This document shows, piece by piece, positions 17,723 to 27,972 of a stretch of 64,000 bases of DNA. Under the pieces are notes generated by a model that searched no databases, had not been told where the DNA came from, and saw only the letters and a program-made list of their open reading frames with translations. Each line of letters begins with the position of its first letter. Position 1 is the stretch's first letter. A program made the position numbers and the translations under genes. Source of the DNA: Clostridium polyendosporum (lineage in GTDB: Bacteria > Bacillota > Clostridia > Clostridiales > Clostridiaceae); NCBI RefSeq assembly GCF_018332455.1, contig NZ_BOPZ01000003.1, positions 155,987 to 219,986 of the forward strand, in the 5' to 3' direction.

Positions 17723-19417
17723 TTAGCATTTACGTATATTTTTCTTTTTTTGATTTGCCATCTTAGTCATTTCTGTTGCATTTTCTATAGTTGAACTTGT
17801 AACTTCAACTCCACCAATCATTTTTGCAATCTCTAATATTTTATCTTCCTCAGTAATTTTCTTTACTTGAGTAAAAGTTTTATTATTATGAATATGCTTT
17901 GATACTAAAAAATGACAATCTGACATACAGGCAATCTGAGGTAAATGAGTTATGCAAAAAACTTGATGTTTAGTGGATATCTCATACATTTTTTCTGCAA
18001 CACATTGAGCTATTCTACCACTTATTCCTGTATCAATTTCATCAAATATCACTGTAGGTATTCTATCCTTGTTAACAAAAACAGTCTTTAAAGCAAGCAT
18101 TATTCTGGAAAGTTCTCCACCTGATACAACTTTTTCCATAGACTTTAGCGGCTCACCAGGATTTGTAGATACTAAATACTGAACTTCATCTTTACCTCTT
18201 AAATTAAAATCTGAATGATACACAACCTCTATTTTAAACGCACATTTTTCTAAACCAACATATTTAAGTTCATCAGAAATCCTATTTTCAAGTTCATTAG
18301 CGATATCTAGTCTAATTAAATGGATTTCTTTAGAAAGTACTTCCATTCTATCTAAAAGCATATCTTTCTCAGCTATTAGCATTTTTATTGTAGCTTCAGA
18401 ATTCAACAATTCATCATACTGCTTTAAAAGTTCATTCTTATAATTTAAAATATCTTCAATTTTTTCACCGTACTTTTTCTTATACAAACTTATTTTATAT
18501 ATTCTACTATTAACTTGTTCTAATTCCTTTTCATCATAAACAACATCTTCATTTAAGTTTCTAACATCTCGTGATATATCTTGTAAATTATAATAAATGT
18601 TATTTAAACACTGATTTATTTCTCTAACTTTTTCTAAATGCTTTTCAATTGAAGTTAATTCATGACATACATGAGAAAGATTATCTAAAATAGATTCTCC
18701 ATCACTTCGTTCATTCAATAGATTATAGGCTATCGTTAAACTATTATTTATCTTTTCTGCATGTGATAATAAATTATACTTTTCTGCTAACTCTTCATCT
18801 TCTCCAACTTTAAGATTAGCTTCATCAATATCATCCACTTGAAATTTCAAATAATTCAATAGTTTTTCTCTATCTTCATTACCTTTTAGATTTTGAATCT
18901 TCTCATCTAAATCTTTTAACTTTTTAAATAATACATAGTATTCAGATATTTTTTCATGTATTTTATCTTCACCATAACTATCTAGATATATAATATGATT
19001 TGCTTTATCTAATAGAGCTTGGTTTTGATGCTGACCATGAATATCTATTAATTTTTCTGTTAATTTTTTTAATGTTGATAAAATAATAGCTTTACCATTT
19101 ACCTTCACAATACTTTTTCCATTCTGGAAGGTCTCTCTAGATATTATTACCAAGTCATCATATTCTATATTTAAATCATCTAAACATTCCTTTATCTTTT
19201 CATTTTCTATGTCAAATACTGCTTCAACAAAAGTTTTCATTTCTCCAGTTCTAATTAAGTCTTTATTGAACTTACTACCTAATACATAATTAATAGCATC
19301 AATTAAAATTGATTTACCTGCTCCTGTTTCACCAGACAAAATATTAAATTCTTTTTCAAAGGAAATTGTAAGCTTTTCAATCAGAGCAAAATTTTCAATA
19401 GTTAGTTGTAATAACAT
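17723..19417 (-). CDS. recN: DNA repair protein RecN
   Basis: An SMC-like ATPase that gathers broken DNA ends. It has 564 residues. Walker A GETGAGKSIL is at about 30, and the ABC signature VSGGELSRIMLAL and Walker B VIFDEIDTGISG lie in the last 160 residues, separated by a coiled-coil arm (about 150-370). The ATG at 19417 starts MLLQLTIENFALIEK, the canonical beginning. The block recN-argR-nadK-tlyA-dxs is the conserved Firmicute order. Confidence 0.96.
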   Translation of the reverse strand: MLLQLTIENFALIEKLTISFEKEFNILSGETGAGKSILIDAINYVLGSKFNKDLIRTGEMKTFVEAVFDIENEKIKECLDDLNIEYDDLVIISRETFQNGKSIVKVNGKAIILSTLKKLTEKLIDIHGQHQNQALLDKANHIIYLDSYGEDKIHEKISEYYVLFKKLKDLDEKIQNLKGNEDREKLLNYLKFQVDDIDEANLKVGEDEELAEKYNLLSHAEKINNSLTIAYNLLNERSDGESILDNLSHVCHELTSIEKHLEKVREINQCLNNIYYNLQDISRDVRNLNEDVVYDEKELEQVNSRIYKISLYKKKYGEKIEDILNYKNELLKQYDELLNSEATIKMLIAEKDMLLDRMEVLSKEIHLIRLDIANELENRISDELKYVGLEKCAFKIEVVYHSDFNLRGKDEVQYLVSTNPGEPLKSMEKVVSGGELSRIMLALKTVFVNKDRIPTVIFDEIDTGISGRIAQCVAEKMYEISTKHQVFCITHLPQIACMSDCHFLVSKHIHNNKTFTQVKKITEEDKILEIAKMIGGVEVTSSTIENATEMTKMANQKKKNIRKC

Positions 19418-19439
19418 TTTACCCCACCTTAAAATACTA

Positions 19440-19892
19440 TTAATATCTAATCATTTTTTTCATTTTTTCAACAAGCTCTTCTGCTTTCTCATTAGTTCTA
19501 ACTAAAATAAAAATTGTATTATCACCAGCAATAGTTCCAGCTATTTCACCTAGGCTTAACAAATCTATAGCTTCGGCAGCTGCTGATGCTGATCCTGAGA
19601 GAGTCTTGACAACAACCATCTTATCAATATTTTCTACATGAAGAACGGTATTTGCAAAAATACTGGTCATTTTATCGGTTATTTCATTATTTTCTGGCTT
19701 TATAGAAGAATATTTATATTTTCCATCTGCTCCTAAAACTTTGATTAGTTTCAATGTTTTTATATCTCTTGAAACTGTGGCTTGCGTTACATCAAAACCT
19801 GCCTTTTTTAACTCATCTGCTAACTCTTCTTGAGTCTCAATCACTTTTTCGCCAATTATTTCTAGTATCTTCAAATGTCTCTTTGATTTCAA
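19440..19892 (-). CDS. argR: Arginine repressor ArgR
   Basis: A 150-residue regulator that, with arginine, controls arginine synthesis and catabolism. The N-terminal winged helix includes [23 protein letters not shown]. The C-terminal oligomerisation domain has [18 protein letters not shown], the arginine-binding part. The start [15 protein letters not shown] is standard. It is placed directly after nadK and before recN. Confidence 0.95.
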   Translation of the reverse strand: MKSKRHLKILEIIGEKVIETQEELADELKKAGFDVTQATVSRDIKTLKLIKVLGADGKYKYSSIKPENNEITDKMTSIFANTVLHVENIDKMVVVKTLSGSASAAAEAIDLLSLGEIAGTIAGDNTIFILVRTNEKAEELVEKMKKMIRY

Positions 19893-19903
19893 AGTTATTC
19901 ACC

Positions 19904-20743
19904 TTACCATTCACCATTTTTATTTAAAATTTTATTTCTCAAAACTTCAAAATAATCGAAATTATCAAAAACCACCAAATTACAACTTGTAGAAAATTTA
20001 TTTACAATAATTTGTGATGATTTTGATAACTTTATAGACTTTTGGCCATCAACAGTTAAAAATAATTCTTCGTCAAAGTCCTGTGAAATAATTTTTATAG
20101 TACTTTGAGCGCCTACAATAATTGGACGCATTGTCGGAGTATGAGAACATATGGGAATTATTGATATAAGTTCTAAAGATGGTACTATTAAAGGTCCTCC
20201 AGCTGAAAAGGAATATGCAGTTGATCCTGTAGGTGTTGAAACTATAATTCCGTCACCTTTAAAAGATGAATATACTTTATCATCAACATATATTTGAAAC
20301 TCTACCATTCTAGAAAGTGTTCCTCTTGCTACTACTATATCGTTTAGAGCAAGATTACTATATTCATTCTCATTATCATAAACAGTACACTTAAGCATCA
20401 TTCTTCTTTCATACTTTATTCGACCTTGCTTTATCTTTTTCAAAGCCCAGTCTATTTCAGCAATTTCTACACTAGTTAAAAAACCTAAATGACCTATATT
20501 GATACCTAAAATAGGCACATTAATAGAAGGCACTATATCTCTTGCAGCTCCTAAAATTGTTCCATCTCCCCCTAAAACGAATAAAACATCTAAGGGTGAC
20601 TTTAAATTTTCAACATCATTTTTAGAATTAATAATATAAGTATGTGAGTTGTTAAAATAGAATTTAATTTTTTTTAAAATCATAGATAGAATTAATCCAT
20701 CTTTATCTTTTGACGGATTAATAAAGATTCCTATATTTTTCAT
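19904..20743 (-). CDS. nadK: NAD kinase
   Basis: Phosphorylates NAD to NADP. It has 279 residues. The GGDGTILGAARD motif is at about 60, followed by GINIGHLGFLTSVE and the substrate-binding GSTAYSFSAGGPLI (about 170). The ATG at 20743 follows GGGAGGAATC at the best spacing; an in-frame codon 12 nt upstream lies in the ribosome-binding site. It is closely spaced with tlyA (12 nt) and argR. Confidence 0.95.
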   Translation of the reverse strand: MKNIGIFINPSKDKDGLILSMILKKIKFYFNNSHTYIINSKNDVENLKSPLDVLFVLGGDGTILGAARDIVPSINVPILGINIGHLGFLTSVEIAEIDWALKKIKQGRIKYERRMMLKCTVYDNENEYSNLALNDIVVARGTLSRMVEFQIYVDDKVYSSFKGDGIIVSTPTGSTAYSFSAGGPLIVPSLELISIIPICSHTPTMRPIIVGAQSTIKIISQDFDEELFLTVDGQKSIKLSKSSQIIVNKFSTSCNLVVFDNFDYFEVLRNKILNKNGEW

Positions 20744-20755
20744 GATTCCTCCCAA

Positions 20756-21565
20756 TTATAACTGCTCATGAGATGCTTTAACAACTTCAGATATATCTTG
20801 TTTGTCAAAAGATATATTAATTGAACTATCTTTAGTAAAATAAATTAGGTATTCAATATTTCCTTCTGGTCCCTTTATAGGAGAGTAACCTACGCTTATA
20901 ATCTTAAGACCTGATTCTTCTACATAATCTGCAATATCAGTAATCACTTCTTCATGGGTTTTAGGATCCCTAACAACCCCTTTTTTCCCTACTTTTTCTC
21001 TTCCTGCTTCAAATTGAGGTTTAATTAAAGCAACAACTTCTCCTTGTTCATTAAGAAGACTTACAACTGCCGGAAGTACTTTTTTCAATGAAATAAATGA
21101 CACATCTATTGATGCAAAATCTGCTTCATCATTAATTTGTTCAGGAGTTACATATCTTACATTAGTTCTTTCCATGCATACAACTCTAGGATCAGTTCTC
21201 AGTTTCCATGCAAATTGTCCATACCCTACATCAATTGCATAGACCTTTTTCGCACCGTTCTGAAGCATACAATCTGTAAATCCTCCCGTTGAAGCTCCAA
21301 TATCCAAGCATATTTTATCTTTTAATGAAATTAAAAAAGATTTAATAGCTTTTTCTAGCTTAAATCCACCCCTACTAACATATGGCAAATCTTCTCCTTT
21401 TACTTCAATATGTGCCTCTATCTTAACTTTTTCTCCGCATTTATCTACTCTTCTACCATCTATAAAAATATTTCCTGCCATTATATTAGTCTTTGCTCTC
21501 TCTCTTGATTGAAAAAAACCTCGTTCAACTAATAATATATCTAACCTTTCCTTTTTCTCTGACAT
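20756..21565 (-). CDS. TlyA family 2'-O-ribose rRNA methyltransferase
   Basis: A 269-residue protein: an N-terminal S4 RNA-binding domain (about 5-65, ERLDILLVERGFFQSRERAK) and an FtsJ-like SAM methyltransferase with DIGASTGGFTDCML (about 85) and an IDVGYGQ motif. Members methylate 16S and/or 23S rRNA cytidines; some were first called hemolysins. It lies in the dxs-tlyA-nadK run. Confidence 0.9.
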   Translation of the reverse strand: MSEKKERLDILLVERGFFQSRERAKTNIMAGNIFIDGRRVDKCGEKVKIEAHIEVKGEDLPYVSRGGFKLEKAIKSFLISLKDKICLDIGASTGGFTDCMLQNGAKKVYAIDVGYGQFAWKLRTDPRVVCMERTNVRYVTPEQINDEADFASIDVSFISLKKVLPAVVSLLNEQGEVVALIKPQFEAGREKVGKKGVVRDPKTHEEVITDIADYVEESGLKIISVGYSPIKGPEGNIEYLIYFTKDSSINISFDKQDISEVVKASHEQL

Positions 21566-21579
21566 TTTTATCTCCTCTG

Positions 21580-23439
21580 TTATAGTAATTTAAGAATTTC
21601 GTGTTTTATACTTTGAGGGTCTAATTTGAACAGTTTATAAAGTATACTTATCTCTCCATGTGGAATAAACTCATCTCTGTACCCTAAATTTATAACCTTC
21701 CTACTATGTGAAATTTTATTCAAATATCCTAAAACTTCTGAACCTAGACCACCTTTTACCATGTTATCCTCAACTGTTATTATATCGAACCCTTTATTGG
21801 ATAAATTTCTTAATAACTCTTCGTCTAAAGGTTTTATAAAACAAGCATTAATTAAAGTAACTTCTTCTTTTTTATCCTTTAATAAATTGATAGCTTGAAT
21901 AGAATGCTGTACCATTTTTCCTGTTGCAATAACTGCAATCTTTCTACCGTCCTTTAGAACTTCCCATTTTCCTTTTTTAACTTCTTGTACAGGAAGTAAT
22001 TTTATATTATTATTATCTCCTCCACGTGGATACCTTATAGCTATTGGAAAATTTTGAACTAAAGCCCATTTAAGCATTACCTGTAATTCATCAATACACT
22101 TAGGTGAAATTATTGTCATATTAGGGATATGTGATAAGTATGAGATATCAAATACACCCTGATGAGTTTCTCCATCTTCTCCAACTATCCCAGCTCTATC
22201 TATTGCAAATACTACTGGCAATTTTTGAATGCACACATCATGCAATATTTGATCATAGGCTCTTTGTAAGAAAGTTGAATAAACTGCAAATACAGGTCTT
22301 AAACCTTCTACAGCCATTCCTGCTGCTAAGGTAACTGCGTGCTGTTCAGCAATTCCAACATCAAAAAATCTATTTGGAAACTCATTGGCAAAATTCTTTA
22401 ACCCAGTTCCATCAGGCATAGCAGCTGTTATTGCTACTACATCTTTCTTCTCTCTAGCAATTTCAATTAAAGTCTCTCCAAAAGCTGAAGAATATGTTCT
22501 TCCAGATGTTGTACATATCTCTCCACTATCACTATCAAAAGGCCCTATACCATGAAACTTTTTTGGATTTTCCTCTGCAAAGTTATAGCCTTTACCTTTT
22601 TGAGTTATTGTATGTATTATAACAGGACCTTCTAATTTTTTTGCTTTTGTTAATATTTCATTTAATTCCTTTAAATTATGTCCATCTATAGGACCCAAGT
22701 ATTTTAGTCCCATGTCTTCAAAAATCATACTTGGAACAACTAATTGCTTTATACTATCTTTAATCTTACCTAATGATGTTACTATATTTTTTCCTACATT
22801 ACTATGACTTAAGGTACTATTTATTTCATATTTTATTTTATTATAATTTGGATTTAATCTAAGCTTATTTAAATATGTAGATAATACTCCAACATTTTTC
22901 CCTATAGACATCTGATTATCATTAATAATAATAATAATGTTAGTTTTATTATACCCAGCATCATTTAAAGCTTCCAAAGCCATTCCACCAGTAAGAGCTC
23001 CATCACCTATAACAGCAATAACATGATAATCTTTTTTTAATAGATCCCTCGCTCTAGCAATACCTAAGGCCGCTGAAATTGAAGTACTACTATGTCCCGT
23101 ATCAAAAATATCGTACTTACTTTCACAACGTTTAGGAAAACCGCTTATACCGCCAAATTTTCTTAAAGTATCAAAATCATCTTTTCTGTTCGTTAATATC
23201 TTATAAATATAACACTGATGTCCTACATCCCATACAATTTTATCTTTTGGGAAATCAAACACCTTAGATAAACTTAATGTAAGTTCTACCACTCCCAAAT
23301 TTGATGCCAAATGTCCACCATTCTTTGACACCTTTTCTATTAAAAAAGCCCTAACTTCATCTGATAGCTTTTTCATCTCAATTTCATTTAGACTTTTTAT
23401 ATCATTTAGATGGGATATACCATCAAATATTTTATCCAT
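21580..23439 (-). CDS. dxs: 1-deoxy-D-xylulose-5-phosphate synthase
   Basis: First enzyme of the MEP isoprenoid pathway; condenses pyruvate and glyceraldehyde 3-phosphate using thiamine diphosphate. It has 619 residues. The ThDP-binding [18 protein letters not shown] is at about 145-160 and the general transketolase fold covers the rest, with [15 protein letters not shown] and KPLDEELLR in the second and third domains. It supplies the substrate line that leads to IspA, encoded about 400 nt upstream on the same strand. Confidence 0.97.
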   Translation of the reverse strand: MDKIFDGISHLNDIKSLNEIEMKKLSDEVRAFLIEKVSKNGGHLASNLGVVELTLSLSKVFDFPKDKIVWDVGHQCYIYKILTNRKDDFDTLRKFGGISGFPKRCESKYDIFDTGHSSTSISAALGIARARDLLKKDYHVIAVIGDGALTGGMALEALNDAGYNKTNIIIIINDNQMSIGKNVGVLSTYLNKLRLNPNYNKIKYEINSTLSHSNVGKNIVTSLGKIKDSIKQLVVPSMIFEDMGLKYLGPIDGHNLKELNEILTKAKKLEGPVIIHTITQKGKGYNFAEENPKKFHGIGPFDSDSGEICTTSGRTYSSAFGETLIEIAREKKDVVAITAAMPDGTGLKNFANEFPNRFFDVGIAEQHAVTLAAGMAVEGLRPVFAVYSTFLQRAYDQILHDVCIQKLPVVFAIDRAGIVGEDGETHQGVFDISYLSHIPNMTIISPKCIDELQVMLKWALVQNFPIAIRYPRGGDNNNIKLLPVQEVKKGKWEVLKDGRKIAVIATGKMVQHSIQAINLLKDKKEEVTLINACFIKPLDEELLRNLSNKGFDIITVEDNMVKGGLGSEVLGYLNKISHSRKVINLGYRDEFIPHGEISILYKLFKLDPQSIKHEILKLL

Positions 23440-23562
23440 ATATATTCATTCCTTCTAATAATTATTATACATACACAAGGTTACACTAAATTAAGAATTA
23501 TAGAAAAAGGGTTGAATGCCAGACCTGTTTATAGATATACACCTTCTTGCTCCAATGCATAT

Positions 23563-23727
23563 AGATAAACAACTTCATAACTGAACTTATAATTCAGATA
23601 TAGAAGTTCATAATTGAATTAAGAATTTTACGAAAAGTATTGAATGCCGAAACTTTTCCCTAAAATTCGTTAATGATTGAACTTATATATCTTTAGAAAA
23701 AGCATTGCATGTTGAGGCTATTTGCTT
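23563..23727 (-). repeat. Dispersed repeat family B, degenerate array
   Basis: AGATAAACAACTTCA (23563-23577) matches the terminal repeat of the element at 61143. The core AGAAAAAGCATTGCATGTTG (23695-23714) matches its internal sequence, and related GAATGCC segments occur at about 23514 and 23642. Confidence 0.55.
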
Positions 23728-23784
23728 TCATTGGACTTTGTGAAATCTGACTAAAATTAAGTAGGTTCGATGCCTATTAATTTT
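23723..23784 (-). repeat. Dispersed palindromic repeat family A, copy 7 (long form)
   Basis: On the minus strand a hairpin AATTAATAGGCATCGAACCT is followed by the AGATTTCAC core and a GAAAGCA tail, closely matching the copy at 7836-7903 over about 55 nt. Confidence 0.65.
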
Positions 23785-23828
23785 ATCTTTCATGAATTGT
23801 TTAATGATTGAACCTGTGTATTTTTAAA

Positions 23829-24698
23829 TTAAAATTCTCTATTTAAAAGTTCAATAGTAATTTTTCTTAAGTTGCTACTATTTAAAGGAAGTTCGTTTAA
23901 TATTTCTATACAACGATTAGTTAAACTTTCGCATAGCTGTTTACACTTTCCAACTCCATATACGGTAACAAAATTAGTTTTATTGTTGTATATGTCACTT
24001 TTTACATTTTTCCCTAATTTTTCTGTTGAACCAATAACATCAAGTATATCATCCTTTATTTGAAATGCTAATCCAAGCTTTTCACCAAACTCACTTAACA
24101 GATTAATATGTTCTTCTGGTGCTCCTCCAAGAACAGCTCCTGCTAAAATAGATGCTTTAATTATCTCTCCTGTTTTTTTAAGATGCATATATCTTAACTC
24201 ATCTTCATATATATTCTTACCTTCATTTAATATATCAACCACTTGTCCTCCAATCATACCATCGGCACTAGCAGCTTCAGATATGATTTTACTTGCTTTT
24301 AATGCTCTAATTCCATTGTCTATACTGAAATTTATCATAATATTCATAGCTTCATTCAATAACCCATCACCTGCAAGTATTGCTATAGCTTCCCCAAAAA
24401 CCTTATGGTTAGTAGGCTTACCTCTTCTCAAATCATCATTGTCCATAGAAGGTAAGTCATCATGTATTAATGAATAAGTATGAATCATTTCTATAGCAGC
24501 TGCCATTGGCATCACTTTATGTATATCTTGTTGATACATTTCATAAGTTAATAATAACAAAATTGGTCTTATTCTTTTACCACCAATATTTACACTATAA
24601 GCCATTGATTCATAAATTAATTTATTATAAGTACCTTTATTTTTAAAATATTCTTCTAGGTAAGTATCAATGTTCTTCTTTATTTGAAAAATACTCAT
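23829..24698 (-). CDS. ispA: Polyprenyl (farnesyl) diphosphate synthase
   Basis: Condenses isopentenyl diphosphate with allylic substrates to make farnesyl diphosphate, needed for undecaprenyl-P carriers. It has 289 residues. The first aspartate-rich motif HDDLPSMDND (about 77-86) and the second KDDILD (about 230) are intact, as is KRIRPILLLLTYEMY. It starts 2 nt after xseB and looks like an operon with xseA-xseB-folD-nusB. Confidence 0.94.
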   Translation of the reverse strand: MSIFQIKKNIDTYLEEYFKNKGTYNKLIYESMAYSVNIGGKRIRPILLLLTYEMYQQDIHKVMPMAAAIEMIHTYSLIHDDLPSMDNDDLRRGKPTNHKVFGEAIAILAGDGLLNEAMNIMINFSIDNGIRALKASKIISEAASADGMIGGQVVDILNEGKNIYEDELRYMHLKKTGEIIKASILAGAVLGGAPEEHINLLSEFGEKLGLAFQIKDDILDVIGSTEKLGKNVKSDIYNNKTNFVTVYGVGKCKQLCESLTNRCIEILNELPLNSSNLRKITIELLNREF

Positions 24699-24699
24699 T

Positions 24700-24915
24700 T
24701 TATACTCCTTTTATATCTATCTCTTGGTCATCATTAATAACCTTTATCTTCCCTTCAAAATTATTTAAAGTTTTATAAAGCTTATTTACGAGCTTTACTC
24801 CTTCCTCATAAACTTTCATTGATTCTTCTAAGGAAAGCTCATTGCTTTCTAACTTATTAACAACTTCCTGTAACCTAGAAAACATGTCATTATACGATTC
24901 AACTTTTCTTGGCAT
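24700..24915 (-). CDS. xseB: Exonuclease VII small subunit
   Basis: A 71-residue helical subunit needed by XseA. The motif FSRLQEVVNKLESNELSLEESMKVYEEGVKLV is the family signature. The ATG at 24915 (MPRKVESYNDM) has GAGGTG at the correct spacing; an upstream in-frame start is not needed. The gene is followed by ispA with a 1-nt gap. Confidence 0.94.
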   Translation of the reverse strand: MPRKVESYNDMFSRLQEVVNKLESNELSLEESMKVYEEGVKLVNKLYKTLNNFEGKIKVINDDQEIDIKGV

Positions 24916-24925
24916 TAATAACACC

Positions 24926-26125
24926 TCATTCAATAGAACTAATAGTTATCTTTGTACTTCCGTCTTTTAATGTTATCTTTATTTCATTCTCTTTTCTCAA
25001 ATGTTCTAAATCTCTAATAATCCTATCTTTACTATCTTCTATTATAGCATAGCCTTTATTTAAAACGTTAGTTGGATTAAAAGCTACAAGTAAATTATTT
25101 GCATTTCTTAATTCAAGATACGTATTATCAACTCTTTTATGGATAGATTTGTTCAATTTATCCTTTAAATTATCAATTTTATTATATTCATTAACAATCA
25201 ATTCTAGAGGACTATAAGTTTTTAATAATTTTTCACAGCTTCCTATTCTGTTTTTTTCCAAAGATAGTATTCTACTAATACTTCTTTTAAGAATATCTGA
25301 AGTGTTTAAAATTTTATCAATAATCTCACTTAATTGTGGAACTGCTATCTCTGCAGCAGCAGAAGGGGTAGCAGCTCTAATGTCACTTACAAAATCAGCT
25401 ATTGTAAAGTCAACCTCATGTCCTATACCAGAAATTATAGGTATTTTGGATTTGAAGATAGTATAAGCAAGGTTTTTATCATTAAAAGCCCATAACTCTT
25501 CAATTGAGCCTCCTCCTCTTCCAATAATAATAATGTCAACTGTATTATTTTTATTGAAAAATTCTATTCCTTTAATTAAATCCTCACTAGCTCCTTCACC
25601 CTGAACTAAAGATGGATATAATACTATATCAACAAATGAATTTCTTCTCTTTACCACATTTATAATATCTTTAATTGCAGCTCCTGTAGGTGAGGTTACT
25701 ACTCCTATCCTTTGAGGAAATGAAGGAATTGGCTTTTTGTATTGTTCATCAAAAAGACCTTCCTTAAAAAGGTCTTCCTTCAATAGCTGAAATTGAACAA
25801 ACAAATCACCAATTCCACCCTGTTTTAATTGTCTACAGTATAATTGATAAGTACCATCCTTAACATATGTAGAAAGTCTACATTTCATTTCAACCTTCAT
25901 ACCATCTTTAGGCTTGAAGGTTAGAGATGCTGCATCACTTCTAAACATTATACAGTTAATCTTACAGAGATCATCTTTAAGAGAAAAATAAATATGTCCA
26001 CTAGAATGTACTTTTAAGTTGGAGATTTCCCCCTTAACATTTAGGTTATTTAAAATAAAATCATTATCTACAATTTTTTTTAAATAATTATTAACCTCAG
26101 TTACACTAAGGGTTTTAATTATCAT
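24926..26125 (-). CDS. xseA: Exonuclease VII large subunit
   Basis: The catalytic subunit of exonuclease VII, which degrades single-stranded DNA. It has 399 residues starting MIIKTLSVTEVNNYL. It has an OB-fold N-terminal domain (IYFSLKDD) and the conserved GRGGGSIEELWAFND and GHEVDFTIADFVSDIRAATPSAAAE blocks. The chosen ATG at 26125 overlaps the end of folD by 11 nt; the nearest ribosome-binding site lies in folD coding sequence. Start choice is moderately certain, identity is not in doubt. Confidence 0.93.
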   Translation of the reverse strand: MIIKTLSVTEVNNYLKKIVDNDFILNNLNVKGEISNLKVHSSGHIYFSLKDDLCKINCIMFRSDAASLTFKPKDGMKVEMKCRLSTYVKDGTYQLYCRQLKQGGIGDLFVQFQLLKEDLFKEGLFDEQYKKPIPSFPQRIGVVTSPTGAAIKDIINVVKRRNSFVDIVLYPSLVQGEGASEDLIKGIEFFNKNNTVDIIIIGRGGGSIEELWAFNDKNLAYTIFKSKIPIISGIGHEVDFTIADFVSDIRAATPSAAAEIAVPQLSEIIDKILNTSDILKRSISRILSLEKNRIGSCEKLLKTYSPLELIVNEYNKIDNLKDKLNKSIHKRVDNTYLELRNANNLLVAFNPTNVLNKGYAIIEDSKDRIIRDLEHLRKENEIKITLKDGSTKITISSIE

Positions 26126-26963
26126 CTCTTCTCGCTGCCTCGCATGCATTTAATAATAATAGAGTAGTAGTTAAAGCTCCAACTCCCCCTGGCACTGGCG
26201 TTATATGAGATGCTATATCTTTAACTTTCTCAAAATCCACATCTCCTGTAATTTTTCCGTTTAAAGAAGAAGTACCTACATCAATAACTACAGCACCTTG
26301 TTTTACATATCTGTTATCAACGAAATTAGGTCTACCTATTGCAGCTACTAATATATCAGCTTCCTTACAAACCTTCTCTAAATCTCTAGTTCTAGAATGA
26401 CATATAGTAATAGTACAGTTTTCATTTAATAAAAGCTGGGCAGCTGGTTTGCCTACTATATTACTTCTTCCAATAACTACTGCATTTTTTCCTTCAAGTT
26501 CTATATCATAATACTTTAATAGCGTTAATACACTTTTAGGTGTACATGGAACAAAACATCTATCTCCTTGATAAAATCTACCTATACTTATATCCGTTAG
26601 ACAATCAATATCTTTTTCAGGAGATATTGCAGCAATTATATTTTTGTCATTAAAATTTTTCGGAAGAGGTAATTGAAGAATTATACCATGCACTTCTTTA
26701 TTATCATTTAACCCTTTAATAGTACTTAAAACCTCTTCTTCTGAAATATCACTAGGTAGGCATATCTTCTCAAATTTTACCCCTAACTCCTTTGCTACCT
26801 TTTCTTGACTGTTCTGATAGTAAATTGATCCTGGATCTTCTCCCACTAAAATTGACGCTACACAAGGTATTGTTTTTCCTTTTAGTTGTCTTTCATTAAC
26901 GAAAGATTTTATTTCCTCTTTAACATTTCTTGCAACTGCTCTTCCATCGATTATTTGCCCCAT
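26115..26963 (-). CDS. folD: Bifunctional methylene-THF dehydrogenase/cyclohydrolase
   Basis: Interconverts methylene-, methenyl- and formyl-tetrahydrofolate. It has 282 residues. The catalytic YYQNSQEK, GIILQLPLPKN, GRSNIVGKPAAQLLL and PVPGGVGALTTTLLL motifs are all present. It lies between nusB and xseA and overlaps the latter by 11 nt, so translational coupling is likely. Confidence 0.97.
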   Translation of the reverse strand: MGQIIDGRAVARNVKEEIKSFVNERQLKGKTIPCVASILVGEDPGSIYYQNSQEKVAKELGVKFEKICLPSDISEEEVLSTIKGLNDNKEVHGIILQLPLPKNFNDKNIIAAISPEKDIDCLTDISIGRFYQGDRCFVPCTPKSVLTLLKYYDIELEGKNAVVIGRSNIVGKPAAQLLLNENCTITICHSRTRDLEKVCKEADILVAAIGRPNFVDNRYVKQGAVVIDVGTSSLNGKITGDVDFEKVKDIASHITPVPGGVGALTTTLLLLNACEAARRDDN

Positions 26964-26982
26964 AATAAATGCCCCCTTAAAA

Positions 26983-27387
26983 TTAATTACTTTTTAAAAT
27001 TTTATCTAATATACCATTTATAAATGATACTGATTTTTCATCTGAAAATATTTTAGCAAGCTCTATAGCCTCATTTATAGAAACCTTCTCTGGAATATCA
27101 TTCATATATAGCATTTCAAAAATAGCCATTCTTAAAATTGATATATTTACCTTTGGTATTCTATTAAATTTCCAATTAACTAGATACTTCTCTATAGTAG
27201 CATCAAGTTCATCCTTTTTTTCATCTATACCAGTAATAATTCTCTTAATATATTCTAAATCCAACTCATTTAAGTCTTCTTCATAATTTTCAATTAAGCT
27301 CTGTATTACCTCTTCTGCAGATTCCTTATTCATAAGCATTTGATATGATAGCTGTACAGCTACTTCTCTTGATTTAACTCTATTCAT
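26983..27387 (-). CDS. nusB: Transcription antitermination factor NusB
   Basis: A 134-residue all-helical protein used in rRNA antitermination with NusE. N-terminal MNRVKSREVAVQLSYQML and the C-terminal NEAIELAKIFSDEKSVSFINGILDKI are typical. The start has AGGAGG upstream at the correct distance. It sits between asp23 and folD, an order shared with Bacillus yqhY-nusB-folD. Confidence 0.95.
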   Translation of the reverse strand: MNRVKSREVAVQLSYQMLMNKESAEEVIQSLIENYEEDLNELDLEYIKRIITGIDEKKDELDATIEKYLVNWKFNRIPKVNISILRMAIFEMLYMNDIPEKVSINEAIELAKIFSDEKSVSFINGILDKILKSN

Positions 27388-27463
27388 TTTATCCTCCTAT
27401 GTTTTTATTAATATTATAGTCATACTTTAACATTATTAAACGTTAATACTATTTTTACACAAT

Positions 27464-27492
27464 GAAACACCCTCTGTAAACAGAGGGTGTAA
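27464..27492 (-). terminator. Terminator after the asp23-family gene
   Basis: A perfect 10-bp stem ACACCCTCTG/CAGAGGGTGT (27481-27490 with 27467-27476) with a 4-nt loop. The T-run TTTCATTGTG is short, so partial readthrough into nusB is possible. Confidence 0.75.
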
Positions 27493-27493
27493 A

Positions 27494-27886
27494 TTATCCT
27501 TCAGCTTCTTCTACTTTTTCTTCGTTCTTAGTAACAACTATGTTCTGAACATAAACATTTACTGATGAAACTGACAAGCCCGTCATTGCTTCTACGGTTT
27601 TCTTAACATTTTCTTGTACTTGCGATACAACCTCTGGTATTCTAATTCCATAATAAACGGCTATAGTCATATCAATTGAAGCACTTCCATTGTCTACAGC
27701 AACCTTTACACCCTTACCTGCAGTTTTTTTACCAGTAAGAATCTGGGTTATGCCACCCGTAACACTTGAATTAGTCTCTACAATTCCATTAACTTCTCCA
27801 GCAGCGATACTAGCTATAACACTAACTACTTCATCAGAAATCTTTACAATTCCTATGTTAGTAACTTCTCTGTTTAGCTCATCCAT
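27494..27886 (-). CDS. Asp23/Gls24 family envelope stress protein (YqhY-like)
   Basis: A 130-residue Asp23/Gls24 protein. It has repeated blocks: VKISDEVVSVIASIAAGEVNGI, then a VAVDNGSASIDMTIAVYYGIRIPEVVSQVQENV helix-rich region. Members bind membrane complexes or affect lipid synthesis and stress. The ATG at 27886 has AAGGAGG upstream. It lies between spoIIIAH and nusB, matching yqhY in Bacillus. Confidence 0.92.
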   Translation of the reverse strand: MDELNREVTNIGIVKISDEVVSVIASIAAGEVNGIVETNSSVTGGITQILTGKKTAGKGVKVAVDNGSASIDMTIAVYYGIRIPEVVSQVQENVKKTVEAMTGLSVSSVNVYVQNIVVTKNEEKVEEAEG

Positions 27887-27972
27887 TCTGTTACCCTCCT
27901 TAAGTCTTGCATAGCAAAACTTGTTAATCATATGATTATTATAACAAATATTAAGTTATATTACAATTGTAT

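Larger units (their letters stand above)
23440..23828. other. Intergenic repeat-rich region between dxs and ispA
   Basis: The 389-bp gap is almost entirely repeats: three degenerate pieces of family B (with GAATGCC cores at about 23514, 23642 and the AAGCATTGCATGTTGAGGC core at 23699), a family B end at 23563-23577, and family A copy 7 at 23723-23784. No gene was found. The dxs promoter must be on the dxs side. Confidence 0.55.
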